Of a stretch of DNA of 8,897 bases, positions 1 through 7,900 are shown one piece after another. How positions within the stretch are numbered: the stretch's first letter is position 1; every line of letters begins with the position of its first letter. The stretch covers positions 1 to 8,897 of the forward strand of contig CALGBT010000055.1 of the NCBI GenBank assembly GCA_937884235.1. The letters run 5' to 3'. Source of the stretch: an uncultured Pseudomonadota bacterium (lineage in GTDB: Bacteria > Myxococcota_A > UBA9042 > CAIXZC01). Below the pieces are notes generated by a model. The model was not told the DNA's origin, made no database searches, and worked only from the letters and a program-made list of their open reading frames with translations. Position numbers and translations under genes: made by a program.

Positions 1-1278
1 CGTTAGTGCCTGAAGCCCGTCCCGAATGCCCCCGTCGAGGAAGATGTCCGCGCTGGTGAATTCGTCCTCAGGAGCGTTGGCGATCCAATGCATTCCCGTG
101 GTTTCAAACAGCTTTGCCAGGTGGGGGCTGACGCTGTACTCCCCGTCGCCTTCGCCAAAGTCAGCGGTGTCCGCGACGCCGTCCAGACCGAAGTCCTCGT
201 AAGGTTCCCCTGCCTGCCAGATGTGGTCGCCTTCAGTACCGCCAGGATTCTCGAACATCTCAAGGTCATCGCCGTTGGGGTCATCCCCGGTACCGCCCCC
301 GCTGCATCCTCCCTGGCCATCTTCGTCTATGTTGGCGCAACCATCCGTCCCCGTATCTGCAAACCGCTCGTGGGTATTAATGACCAGTGGCTCGTGATAA
401 TCACGAATCCCATTCTTGTTGTAGTCCACCGCCAGAATAAAAGTCACCGGGTGGTCGTGGGGCATGGTCGGGTCATAAGCCCCCTGCAGTTTCCAGTAGT
501 CCGGATTGTCCTCGCCCCCGGGCACGGGTTCCTCGCCATCGCAGAAAGTGATTAAAGGATAGGTGCCTTCGGGGTTGTACTCCGCGTTGTAGTTCCATGG
601 TTTACCTACGGTGTACGGGTTAGCGCACTTCTGGGTGCCGTCGCCCTCAGCCAGCCAATCAGCGGGGATGCCGGGGGGCAGGATGGGGTTGTCCGGGTTA
701 TAGGAGAAGAGATTGCCGAATGCTGTCGTCAGCGCCTCGATGCTGCCAAGATACGTATTCCGGTTCCACGTAGTCCCGGAGTAATCCGGGTGAAAGTTGT
801 TGAAGTTCTGGGAGAATTCCCAGGGAAACTCGGGCATGGCCAGGCCACATTGTAGATTCGGCGCGGCCGGGTCGTTGAGGTCGTCCAGGTTTGCCAGCAG
901 CAATTCTCGGGAGCAGAATCCGCCGAAGATCTGGCGTTGGAGCATGTCGAGAACGTAGGAGTAATTGACGTACCCGCCCAGCGCCGCGACGACGTCCACC
1001 AAGCCGGGATGGTGAGCATGGAAATTCAACGCTCCGGCCCCCATGGACACGCCACCAATTGCCCGGAACTTGAGCGGTCGAGGCGCAGGCGGCTCTACCA
1101 CCTCAAAAATGTCATTGGCAATCGCCAGATCCGCGCCCGCATCCAGCACAGGCTCGCCTACTTCGGTCTCGGCAACCTCAGCCACCAATTCCGACACAGT
1201 ATCTATAGATTTGTCATCTGAGTTGGAAGAACAACCCACAAAAAACATAGCAGTGAGAATTACAAGTGCGTTGCGCAT
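1..1278 (-). CDS. Gene C (partial): lipoprotein with alpha/beta-hydrolase (esterase-like) nucleophile elbow
   Basis: Only the first 426 codons are present; the frame is open to the window edge and the C terminus is missing. The start is the ATG at 1278 with AGGAGGT 4 nt upstream. Residues 1-16 are a signal peptide (lipobox-like FVGC, Cys16; Phe at -3 is atypical), followed by Ser-Ser and an acidic linker to about 64. Residues 74-102 read as a beta strand, the elbow G76-V-S78-M-G80 and a helix ending HPGLVDVVAALGG, as in esterase D-type serine hydrolases, so Ser78 is the candidate nucleophile. Residues 285-296 (DYNKNGIRDYHE) fit a 12-residue calcium loop, and 357-381 is another Gly/Asp-rich loop region. 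The Asp and His of a catalytic triad cannot be assigned. It is oddly short before the elbow: beta strands 1-4 of the fold are not evident upstream. It is probably an outer-membrane-anchored, exported hydrolase, but substrate and activity are unknown and an inactive relative is possible. Confidence 0.88.
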   Translation of the reverse strand, partial: MRNALVILTAMFFVGCSSNSDDKSIDTVSELVAEVAETEVGEPVLDAGADLAIANDIFEVVEPPAPRPLKFRAIGGVSMGAGALNFHAHHPGLVDVVAALGGYVNYSYVLDMLQRQIFGGFCSRELLLANLDDLNDPAAPNLQCGLAMPEFPWEFSQNFNNFHPDYSGTTWNRNTYLGSIEALTTAFGNLFSYNPDNPILPPGIPADWLAEGDGTQKCANPYTVGKPWNYNAEYNPEGTYPLITFCDGEEPVPGGEDNPDYWKLQGAYDPTMPHDHPVTFILAVDYNKNGIRDYHEPLVINTHERFADTGTDGCANIDEDGQGGCSGGGTGDDPNGDDLEMFENPGGTEGDHIWQAGEPYEDFGLDGVADTADFGEGDGEYSVSPHLAKLFETTGMHWIANAPEDEFTSADIFLDGGIRDGLQALT

Positions 1279-1282
1279 TGGC

Positions 1283-1289
1283 ACCTCCT
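1283..1289 (-). promoter_or_regulatory. Ribosome binding site of gene C
   Basis: AGGAGGT, a near-perfect anti-16S match, lies 4 nt before the ATG at 1278. It is the strongest of the three ribosome sites here and confirms the start of the partial gene. Confidence 0.85.
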
Positions 1290-1298
1290 ACGCAACGC

Positions 1299-1327
1299 AT
1301 CATGCCACCCACCAGCCCGCACCGCAA
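1299..1327 (-). promoter_or_regulatory. Possible internal promoter for gene C
   Basis: In the 56-nt gap after gene B, TTGCGG (1327-1322) is followed after exactly 17 nt by CATGAT (1304-1299), four of six matches to TATAAT. The -35 hexamer and three preceding G bases recur in the gene A promoter (GGGATTGCGG there, GGGCTTGCGG here). The -10 box is weak, so gene C may simply be read from the upstream promoter. Confidence 0.25.
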
Positions 1328-1334
1328 GCCCGTG

Positions 1335-4300
1335 CTACAGCAGATACACCGCCAGCAACTGTGACGGCGTACACGTCGTCGCGCTGCAGCCTCCGGCCGC
1401 GTATTTCCAGCCGTACGAACCGCAGTTGCAGAATTCATTCTGGGTGCACTCGTTGAAGAGCCCCTGTCCGGCAATCTGCCCGCTGTCGCCATCGCAGTTG
1501 AAGCCGGTGCCGTATGTGGCATTGACCGCGCAGATGCCTTGGCCGTTGGCGCAATGCTTCAACTCGAAGACGAGCTTGCGGCCGTCAGTGAGGGCAATGC
1601 GGCAACCTTCGGCCTCGGTTTCCCAGGCGGCCCCATTGGCGATGGGAAAGGTGATGGTCTGGTTGTTGCCAGTGAAGACGAACCTTGCCTGGGTCGGTGC
1701 CGGGAAGATTGTCCGGAAGGGAATTGCGTGCTTCTTGCTCGGAGCCGGGTCGTTCTCGCCGGAATCGAAGCCCCCCCAGGTCTTGCCCCCGGTCAGGGAG
1801 TAGGTCCAACTGGTGACCAGCGTCCAGCCGCCGCCGCTCATGTCGCACCAGGCCTCCACGGCCTCTGCGCCCGATTTCAAGTAGTAGACCGCGTCACCTT
1901 TTGCATCCCCGGCATCAAGAATCGCTTTGCAGCTGGCAGCAGGGTTGTCGAATGTGCCCAGTGGGCCGATGCACAGTTCGGTGTTGTACGTGCAATCCGG
2001 GTTGCATGAAAGCTCGCCCTCGAATCCTTCGCCCTTTACCTCGGCGCAGGTTTCCGGCCCCACCTCGTCACCGTCGCAGGTTTCGCCGACCTCAGCGCGA
2101 AATCCGTCGCCACAGATGGCCTCCTGGCAGGCGACACAGGCGTCGTTATTGTCCTCGTTGCCGTCGTCGCAAACTTCGCCCGCCTCCACCAGTTCGTTAC
2201 CGCAGCATTCGGTGACGGTCTCCACGACACACCCATCGCCGACAACGCAGACGGAGGTCTCGCACAGCCCAGCCCCGGGGCAGGCACCGTCATCTGGTGC
2301 ATTGAGGACGACATCATCGTTCTCGTCGCAGGAATCCACCGTACAGTCGATGCCGTCATCCACCGCCGGCGGAACGCCGGCAACACAGCCGACCTCCGGC
2401 TGGCAGCTCTCCAGCCCGTTGCAGAACGCGCCGTCGCCGCAGGGAACGTCCGGCCCGCCCATGCAGATTCCCTGGTTACATTTGTCTCCGAGGGTACAGA
2501 AGTTGCCGTCGTCGCAGGGTACGTTGTTGACCGTGTGGAGGCACCCGGAATCGATGTCGCAGGAGTCGTTGGTACAGAGGTTGTCGTCGTCGCAAACCAG
2601 GACCGTGCCGCCGCACCATCCCTTTTGGCACTGGTCGTCAGTGGTGCAGGCGTTGCCGTCATCACATTGAGCTTCGTTGGGAGCGTATACGCAGCCTTTC
2701 TCCGGGGCGCAGGTATCGTCGGTACAGAGGTTGCCATCGTCGCAGAACACCGCCGCCCCCGCCTGACATTGACTGGCGCTGCAGATGTCGCCGGTGGTGC
2801 AGGGATTGCCGTCGTCGCAAGTTGCCTTGTTCGGCTTGCTCAAGCAACCGACCCCTGGGTCACAAAGGTTGTCGGTGCAAACATTCTCGTCGTCGCAGTC
2901 GAGAAGGCCGCTGTAGTGACATGTGCCTTCGTGGCAATAGTCATCCAGAGTACATTTGTTGCCATCATCGCAGCCGCCGTCGTTGGCCAGATGGACGCAC
3001 TGGCCGCCCTCGCCGCACGAATCGTCGGTGCAGGAGTTGTCATCATCGCAGTCCATCTCGGGGCCTGGCGAACAATTGCCCTCCTGGCAGATGTCGCCTA
3101 CCGTGCAGGGGTTCTGGTCACTACAGGGACCGCTGATTGGAAGATTGGTGCAGCCGCTCCCAGGAGCGCACGCATCGGCAGTACACGGGTTGGAATCGTT
3201 GCAATTCACCGCCTCGCCCGGCAGGCATTTGCCGGCGCTGCAGGTATCGCTGGAGGTGCAACTGTTACCGTCGTCGCAGTTGCCTGCGACCGGGTCGTGG
3301 GTGCAGCCGGAGGCAGGTGCGCAGCCGTCTGCCGTACAGGGGTTTGCATCGTCGCAAAGCAGTGCCTCACCGCCCACGCAGTCACCCTCCAGGCAGAGGT
3401 CACCCTGAGTGCAGACACTGCCGTCGCTGCAGGGAGCGGTGTTTGCGTTGTGCTGGCAGCCAGACTCCACATCGCACGAATCGTCGGTGCATGGATTGCC
3501 GTCGTTGCAATTGGCCGCGCTGCCGCCCACGCATAGCCCCTCCTGGCAAAGGTCCTTGACGGTGCATTCGTTGCCGTCGTCGCAGAGCCCACCATTGTTG
3601 GCCGGGAGCAGCGAGCAGTCGCCATTTAGCGGGTCGCAGTAGGTGGCGAGGCAGGGAGCGTCAAATCCCTCCGGTGCCGGGCAGACAATTATACTCTCGG
3701 GCTTCACCGCACACTGATATGGCAGCTGGTCGAAATTGCAGTAGAGAGTCCCGTTGCAAGAATTCCCATCCTCGAGTGCGCCGCAGTCGCCGTTGCTCTG
3801 GCAGTCACACGAGACGGTGGTTCCCCCACAAACCCCGGCCACGCATTCGTCGGCTACCGTGCAGGGGTCACCGTCGTCACATTTGATACTATTGGCTTCG
3901 TGCTGGCAACCGCCGGTGGGAGTGCAGAAGTCGTCCGTACAGAGATTATCGTCATTGCATTCCACTGGCGAGCCGACGCAGGTGCCGGACTCACAGTGAT
4001 CGGCTGCACTGCACGGCTCCCCGTCGTCACAGGAGCCTTCATCAATACCAATGTTCTCGCATCCGCTCTCCCCTGCGCAGAGGTCCTCGGTGCAAGGGTT
4101 GTCATCGTTGCACAGATTGACGTAGTCGCCGGTAATTTCCGCCGGCTCATCCACGTCTCCGTCACAATCGTCATCGATACCGTTGCAGACCTCCAGGGCA
4201 GGAATCGGCGAGTCGCAATCGGCCAGGCCGTCGGCGGTACAGAAGCGCTTGCCCGGGCAGGTCCCAAACTTGTTGGTCATGGCACAGGGCGTCCACAGCG

Positions 4301-4946
4301 ACAGTTCCACAGCTTTGCCGGTGCAGGGGCATTCGCCCGCATCCGCCACGCATTGCTTGGTGCTGACTCCATCCACCGTGATTGCGGCGCTGCAGGAAAA
4401 CCCCCATGGGCAGTCGTCGTCGACCGCGCAGCCGCCGCCACAGAAGGAGCCGGCCTCCTGATAGTCGACGCAAACATCTTCGGCGCCCCCGACAGCTTTG
4501 CAGTCAGCCGTCGCAGCACATGGCTTGCACAGATTCGAATGGCCCGAGACGCAGACGTAGACGAGGTCCGGGTCGCTGGCACCGACCTGTTTGCAGGTCC
4601 ATCCCGGGGGGCATTCCTCGGAACAAAGCTGGCTGCATACGCCTTCGCCCATGTGCTCCACGCACCAACCTGACTGACAGTCGCCATTCTCCTTGCAGGG
4701 GTCGAGGAAGCAGCCGTCGCCGGGGGCGCAGTTGGGGCCAACGTCGGGGGCTACGAACTCGCTCCATTCTGCCGCCAGGTCGAGCCCGACCTCTTCGACG
4801 AAGAGGTCGGGCTGCACTAGTTCCTGCCCAGCGGCATCCCCTCCGCTGACTCCTGTATCGTCTGCCCTGATATCAGCTACAACCGCGCTGCCGCTGGAAC
4901 ACCCTGTGGCCCATACAACCACCAGGGCAAGCACTAAATATCTCAT
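1335..4946 (-). CDS. Gene B: giant cysteine-rich surface lipoprotein, CTDC-repeat stalk with fibrinogen-like C-terminal domain
   Basis: The product has 1203 residues. I chose the ATG at 4946 over the in-frame GTG at 4958 because GGAG sits 6 nt before the ATG, and the GTG overlaps that ribosome site. Residues 1-16 are a signal peptide with lipobox ATGC (Cys16), then Ser-Ser and an acidic linker to about 72. Next come a 25-cysteine module (84-261) matching gene A, ending in one MopE-type motif (CNGIDDDCDG); a long array of half-repeats of the form C-D-D-G-N-x-C-T (279-850), resembling the Dictyostelium CTDC repeat; the myxococcal cysteine-rich/DUF4215-type repeat CGN..E.GE.CDDGN...CGDG (914-992); and a fibrinogen-like domain (997-1203) with SCK, then CDMSGGGWTLV. 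I count about 146 cysteines (12%), so folding must occur in an oxidising compartment and depend on disulfide formation. It is probably co-transcribed with A, and it ends 56 nt before gene C. The ligand is unknown. Confidence 0.93.
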   Translation of the reverse strand: MRYLVLALVVVWATGCSSGSAVVADIRADDTGVSGGDAAGQELVQPDLFVEEVGLDLAAEWSEFVAPDVGPNCAPGDGCFLDPCKENGDCQSGWCVEHMGEGVCSQLCSEECPPGWTCKQVGASDPDLVYVCVSGHSNLCKPCAATADCKAVGGAEDVCVDYQEAGSFCGGGCAVDDDCPWGFSCSAAITVDGVSTKQCVADAGECPCTGKAVELSLWTPCAMTNKFGTCPGKRFCTADGLADCDSPIPALEVCNGIDDDCDGDVDEPAEITGDYVNLCNDDNPCTEDLCAGESGCENIGIDEGSCDDGEPCSAADHCESGTCVGSPVECNDDNLCTDDFCTPTGGCQHEANSIKCDDGDPCTVADECVAGVCGGTTVSCDCQSNGDCGALEDGNSCNGTLYCNFDQLPYQCAVKPESIIVCPAPEGFDAPCLATYCDPLNGDCSLLPANNGGLCDDGNECTVKDLCQEGLCVGGSAANCNDGNPCTDDSCDVESGCQHNANTAPCSDGSVCTQGDLCLEGDCVGGEALLCDDANPCTADGCAPASGCTHDPVAGNCDDGNSCTSSDTCSAGKCLPGEAVNCNDSNPCTADACAPGSGCTNLPISGPCSDQNPCTVGDICQEGNCSPGPEMDCDDDNSCTDDSCGEGGQCVHLANDGGCDDGNKCTLDDYCHEGTCHYSGLLDCDDENVCTDNLCDPGVGCLSKPNKATCDDGNPCTTGDICSASQCQAGAAVFCDDGNLCTDDTCAPEKGCVYAPNEAQCDDGNACTTDDQCQKGWCGGTVLVCDDDNLCTNDSCDIDSGCLHTVNNVPCDDGNFCTLGDKCNQGICMGGPDVPCGDGAFCNGLESCQPEVGCVAGVPPAVDDGIDCTVDSCDENDDVVLNAPDDGACPGAGLCETSVCVVGDGCVVETVTECCGNELVEAGEVCDDGNEDNNDACVACQEAICGDGFRAEVGETCDGDEVGPETCAEVKGEGFEGELSCNPDCTYNTELCIGPLGTFDNPAASCKAILDAGDAKGDAVYYLKSGAEAVEAWCDMSGGGWTLVTSWTYSLTGGKTWGGFDSGENDPAPSKKHAIPFRTIFPAPTQARFVFTGNNQTITFPIANGAAWETEAEGCRIALTDGRKLVFELKHCANGQGICAVNATYGTGFNCDGDSGQIAGQGLFNECTQNEFCNCGSYGWKYAAGGCSATTCTPSQLLAVYLL
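1971..2207 (-). repeat. Myxococcal cysteine-rich (DUF4215-type) repeat in gene B
   Basis: Residues 914-992 contain CGNELVEAGEVCDDGN, then a second shorter copy from CGDGFRAEVGETCDG, then the ETCA...L.CN..CTYNTELC tail usually seen with this family. It occupies the same place before the fibrinogen-like domain that the NCGxCG repeats occupy in gene A. Confidence 0.8.
2397..4112 (-). repeat. CTDC-type eight-cysteine repeat array in gene B
   Basis: Two half-repeats alternate. Type a has cysteine steps 6-5-6 (C[DN]DxNxCTxDxC....GC); type b has steps 6-6-5 (CDDGNxCTxxDxC..G.C). I count nine a units (starting at residues 279, 330, 480, 531, 582, 633, 684, 735 and 785), ten b units (306, 356, 455, 506, 557, 608, 659, 710, 761 and 811) and a degenerate unit at 836. 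The a-to-a period is 51 residues (153 bp), once 50. The motif resembles the slime-mould CTDC repeat of prestalk matrix proteins. At DNA level the + strand shows recurrent GTTGCCGTCGTCGCAG-like words (for example 2502-2517 and 3570-3585), a possible substrate for repeat-number change. Confidence 0.85.
3585..3809 (-). other. Non-repeat cassette interrupting the gene B array
   Basis: Residues 380-454 (about 75 aa) break the array. The segment begins CDCQSNGDC, contains SCNGTLYCN and CPAPEGFDAPC, and ends before the next CDDGN. It keeps dense cysteines but lacks the CT(D)xxC pattern. A type b unit lies on both sides, so the alternation slips one half-repeat here. The boundaries are approximate. 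Confidence 0.6.
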
Positions 4947-4952
4947 CTTTCG

Positions 4953-4956
4953 CTCC
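4953..4956 (-). promoter_or_regulatory. Ribosome binding site of gene B
   Basis: GGAG lies 6 nt before the ATG at 4946. This favours that ATG over the GTG four codons upstream, which would add four mostly charged residues before the signal peptide. Confidence 0.75.
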
Positions 4957-4958
4957 AC

Positions 4959-4971
4959 GGGGCCTCGCCCC
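4959..4971 (-). other. Small GC hairpin in the gap between genes A and B
   Basis: On the minus strand GGGGC pairs perfectly with GCCCC around a GAG loop. The hairpin begins at the last base of the gene A stop codon (TAG, 4973-4971) and ends 2 nt before the gene B ribosome site. It has no T-tract, so it is not a standard terminator. It could slow re-initiation or define a processing site, or it may be a chance result of GC-rich sequence. Confidence 0.35.
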
Positions 4972-7900
4972 TATTGGTCTTCTCGTACGTAAATCTCAAA
5001 TGCCCGGCTCCACTCCCCATTGGGGGTCTGGAGGTCGAGGCTACAGCAGCCGCCCGTCTGGCCCGCCTGGCCTCCCCAGAAACTGATGTACGTCCGATTG
5101 TCCTTGGGCGGCCAACCGGTCTTGCTGCCGCCAAGGTGCGTGCTGTAGTACTCCGGTTGCACGAAGCCGCCGTCCGGCGAATCGCTCCAGAGGTGGTGCG
5201 TGCCAGGCGACTCGCTGAGCATCTGACAGATGCTCGCTGCCGCCCGAGGTCGATAGAAGTCTCGCACCTGGCCCATATTGACTCTCACCGTCACTGCCTG
5301 GAGGTCCAGTCCGGCCAGTTTGGAGCACTGCAAAGTGTAGTTCTGGTCGCCGAAGCTCCCGGCACCGTTGGTGTAGGTGCCGCCCTGGATGTTGTTTGAG
5401 CCATTGGAGCGCCCGAGGCGAATCCAGCCGCCGCCGTGCGCGTCCATGTCGCAGTGCACCTGGAATGCGTCGTTTCCGCCGGCGTTGATCCAGTAGGCCC
5501 CGCTGAGTGCGCCGGGGGCCAGTTGGTGCAGCGTCTTGCAACTCGTGACCGGGTTGTCCTGGCTCCCCAGCGTGAACTTCTCGCAGCCGTCCCCGGGCTC
5601 GTTGTTGACATCCGAGTAGTACTGGTCGCACTCGCCGATGGTGCAGATTCCGTCCAGGCAGACGGTGGTGGCGTTGTCCAGTGCACAGACTTCGCCACAT
5701 TCGCCGCAGTTCTCTTCATCCTGGTCGGCGTGAATTTCACAACCGTCGGTCGCCTTCTCGTTGCAATCGAGGTAGCCTTCGACGCACAGGTCGATTGAGC
5801 AATCGCTGTCTGCGCAAAGCCCCATGGCATTGTCCGGCTGACAAAGATACCCGCACTGGCCGCAGTTCTGCGGGTCACTGGTGAGGTCGTAGGTCTCGTC
5901 CACCTCCTGGTCGCAGTCGTTGTCCTTCTCATCGCAAAGCTCCAACGCTCCGGGGTGGACCTCGGAGTCCTCTTCGTTGCAATCCCCAGAGAGCACCGAG
6001 AATCCGGCCCCCGGTGCCTGGCAGACGCAGTTCGGGTCGCCGAAGCCGTAACCATCGCCATCCGCATCGGCAAAGAACCATGAGCAGCCAGTGGCACCGG
6101 GCTCGTCAGTCACCTGGTCGCAGTCATTGTCCTTGCCGTCGCAAAATTCAGTGGCCCCGGGGAAGACCCAGGGATCGGCATCGTTGCAGTCGTCATCGGC
6201 CAGGGCGGAGTAGATCCCGGTTGCCTGGCAGAGACAGAGGGCCTCGCCGAGACCGTGGCCGTCCTTGTCCTGGTCGGGGTAGTGGGGCGAACACTCTTTG
6301 GCCCCCGCCTCGTCGGTCACTCCGTCGCAGTCGTTGTCCTTGCCGTCGCAAACCTCCGGCTCGGCCCCGGCAAAGGGATTGCACTGCTGGGCCTCTCCGT
6401 CCACGCAATTGGGACTCGTGTGCAAACAGAAGCCGGTGCCGCAGGAGCTGCTGCCCTGGTCCTCGTCAGTCAACCCATCGCAGTCGTTGTCCTGGCCGTC
6501 GCAGATCTCTTCGGCAATACCCGCAAAGGGATCGCACTGCTGGGCAATGCCATTGGCGCACGCCGCAGTAGTATGGAAACAGAGGCCCTTGCCGCAGGCC
6601 AGCTTGCCGAGGTCGTTGTCCACCACATCGTCGCAGTCTTCGTCGATACCGTTGCAAATCTCCTTCGCACCAGGGTGAATCTTGGGGTCGAGAGGTTCGC
6701 AATCGGCGGTATCCTTGTAGCCATCGCCGTCGTCATCCGGGTCGACGCAGTCTTTTGCACCGTCCAGGTCGTGGTCGGCAAAACCCTCATCGAAGGCACC
6801 GTTGCAGTTGTTATCAGAGCCGTCGCAGACCTCTTCGGCCCCCGGATAGACGTAGGGGTCCTGGGGTGCGCAGTCCTTGGTGTCGGGACTACCATCGCCG
6901 TCGCCGTCAAGGTCGCAGGCGTCCCCCGTGCCATCTTCGTCAGAGTCCGCCTGATCAGGGTTGGCCACCAGGGGGCAGTTGTCATCGTCCTCGGCAAGGC
7001 CGTCGCCGTCCCCGTCGTCATCACAGAGGTCCCCCAAGCCATCCCCGTCCAGGTCATGCTGTCCCGGATTGAAAAGCGTCGGGCAAGTATCGACGCCGTT
7101 GGGGATGCCGTCGCCGTCAGTGTCCGGGTCGCAGAGATCTCCGGTTCCGTCGCCATCGGCATCGGCCTGGTCGGGGTTCGCCAGTGCGGGGCAGTTGTCC
7201 TGGAGGTTGTTCTTGCCGTCACCGTCGAGGTCCTGGTCGACGCAGTCCGCTGCGCCATCCTCGTCGGTATCCGGGAAACCTTCGTCCATGGCCCCGTCGC
7301 AGCTGTTGTCCAAACCGTCACAGAGTTCCACTGCTCCCGGGTATGCGGACGCATCCGAGGGCATGCAGTCGTCATCATCCAGGTGGCCGTCGTTGTCGTC
7401 ATCGGGGTCAATGCAATCCGAAAGAGCATCCGAATCGGAGTCGGCGAAACCCTCGTCCACCATGGAATCGCAGTCGTCGTCGAGACCGTTGCACACCTCC
7501 GTGGCGCCAGGGAAGATGGCTTTGTTCAAGGGTGCGCAATCTTCCCAGTCACCGGCCTGGTCGTTGTCGTCGTCGGGGTCGCAGACATTGCCGGCCATGT
7601 CGAGGTCAGTGTCCAACTGGTCCGGGTTGGCAACCCCCGGGCAGTTGTCCTGGAAGTCGAGGATTCCGTCACCGTCCTTGTCGTTCTCAAGGCAGTCGGC
7701 AATGCCGTCCTGGTCCGAATCCTGGAAGCCGTCATCAACAGTGCCATTGCAGTCATTGTCCAGTCCGTCGCAAACCTCGGGCTCCGGTTCATCGGCGTCG
7801 CACAGCAACATCCCATCGTCGCACAGGTAGGTGCCAGCACACGCCCCCCAATCGTTCTCGATGAAGCACTTGGTGCCTCCTGTGCCCTCGTCGATTTCGC

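Noticed and set aside
88..555. Open frame on the + strand opposite gene C, and short minus-strand frames at 3-320 and 729-1019
   Set aside because: The frame starting at 1278 is open through the whole region, has a signal peptide and a strong ribosome site, and explains all of it.
2535..3536. A 333-codon open frame on the + strand, opposite gene B
   Set aside because: The Val/Ala-rich translation mirrors the CTDC repeat codons. It is an antisense shadow with no start signal.
2397..4112. CRISPR-like array from repeated GTTGCCGTCGTCGCAG words
   Set aside because: The words are degenerate codon repeats for CDDGN within an intact reading frame, with no unique spacers of constant size.
4947..4958. 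GTG start for gene B
   Set aside because: The GTG overlaps the GGAG that serves the ATG at 4946 and would add charged residues ahead of the signal peptide.
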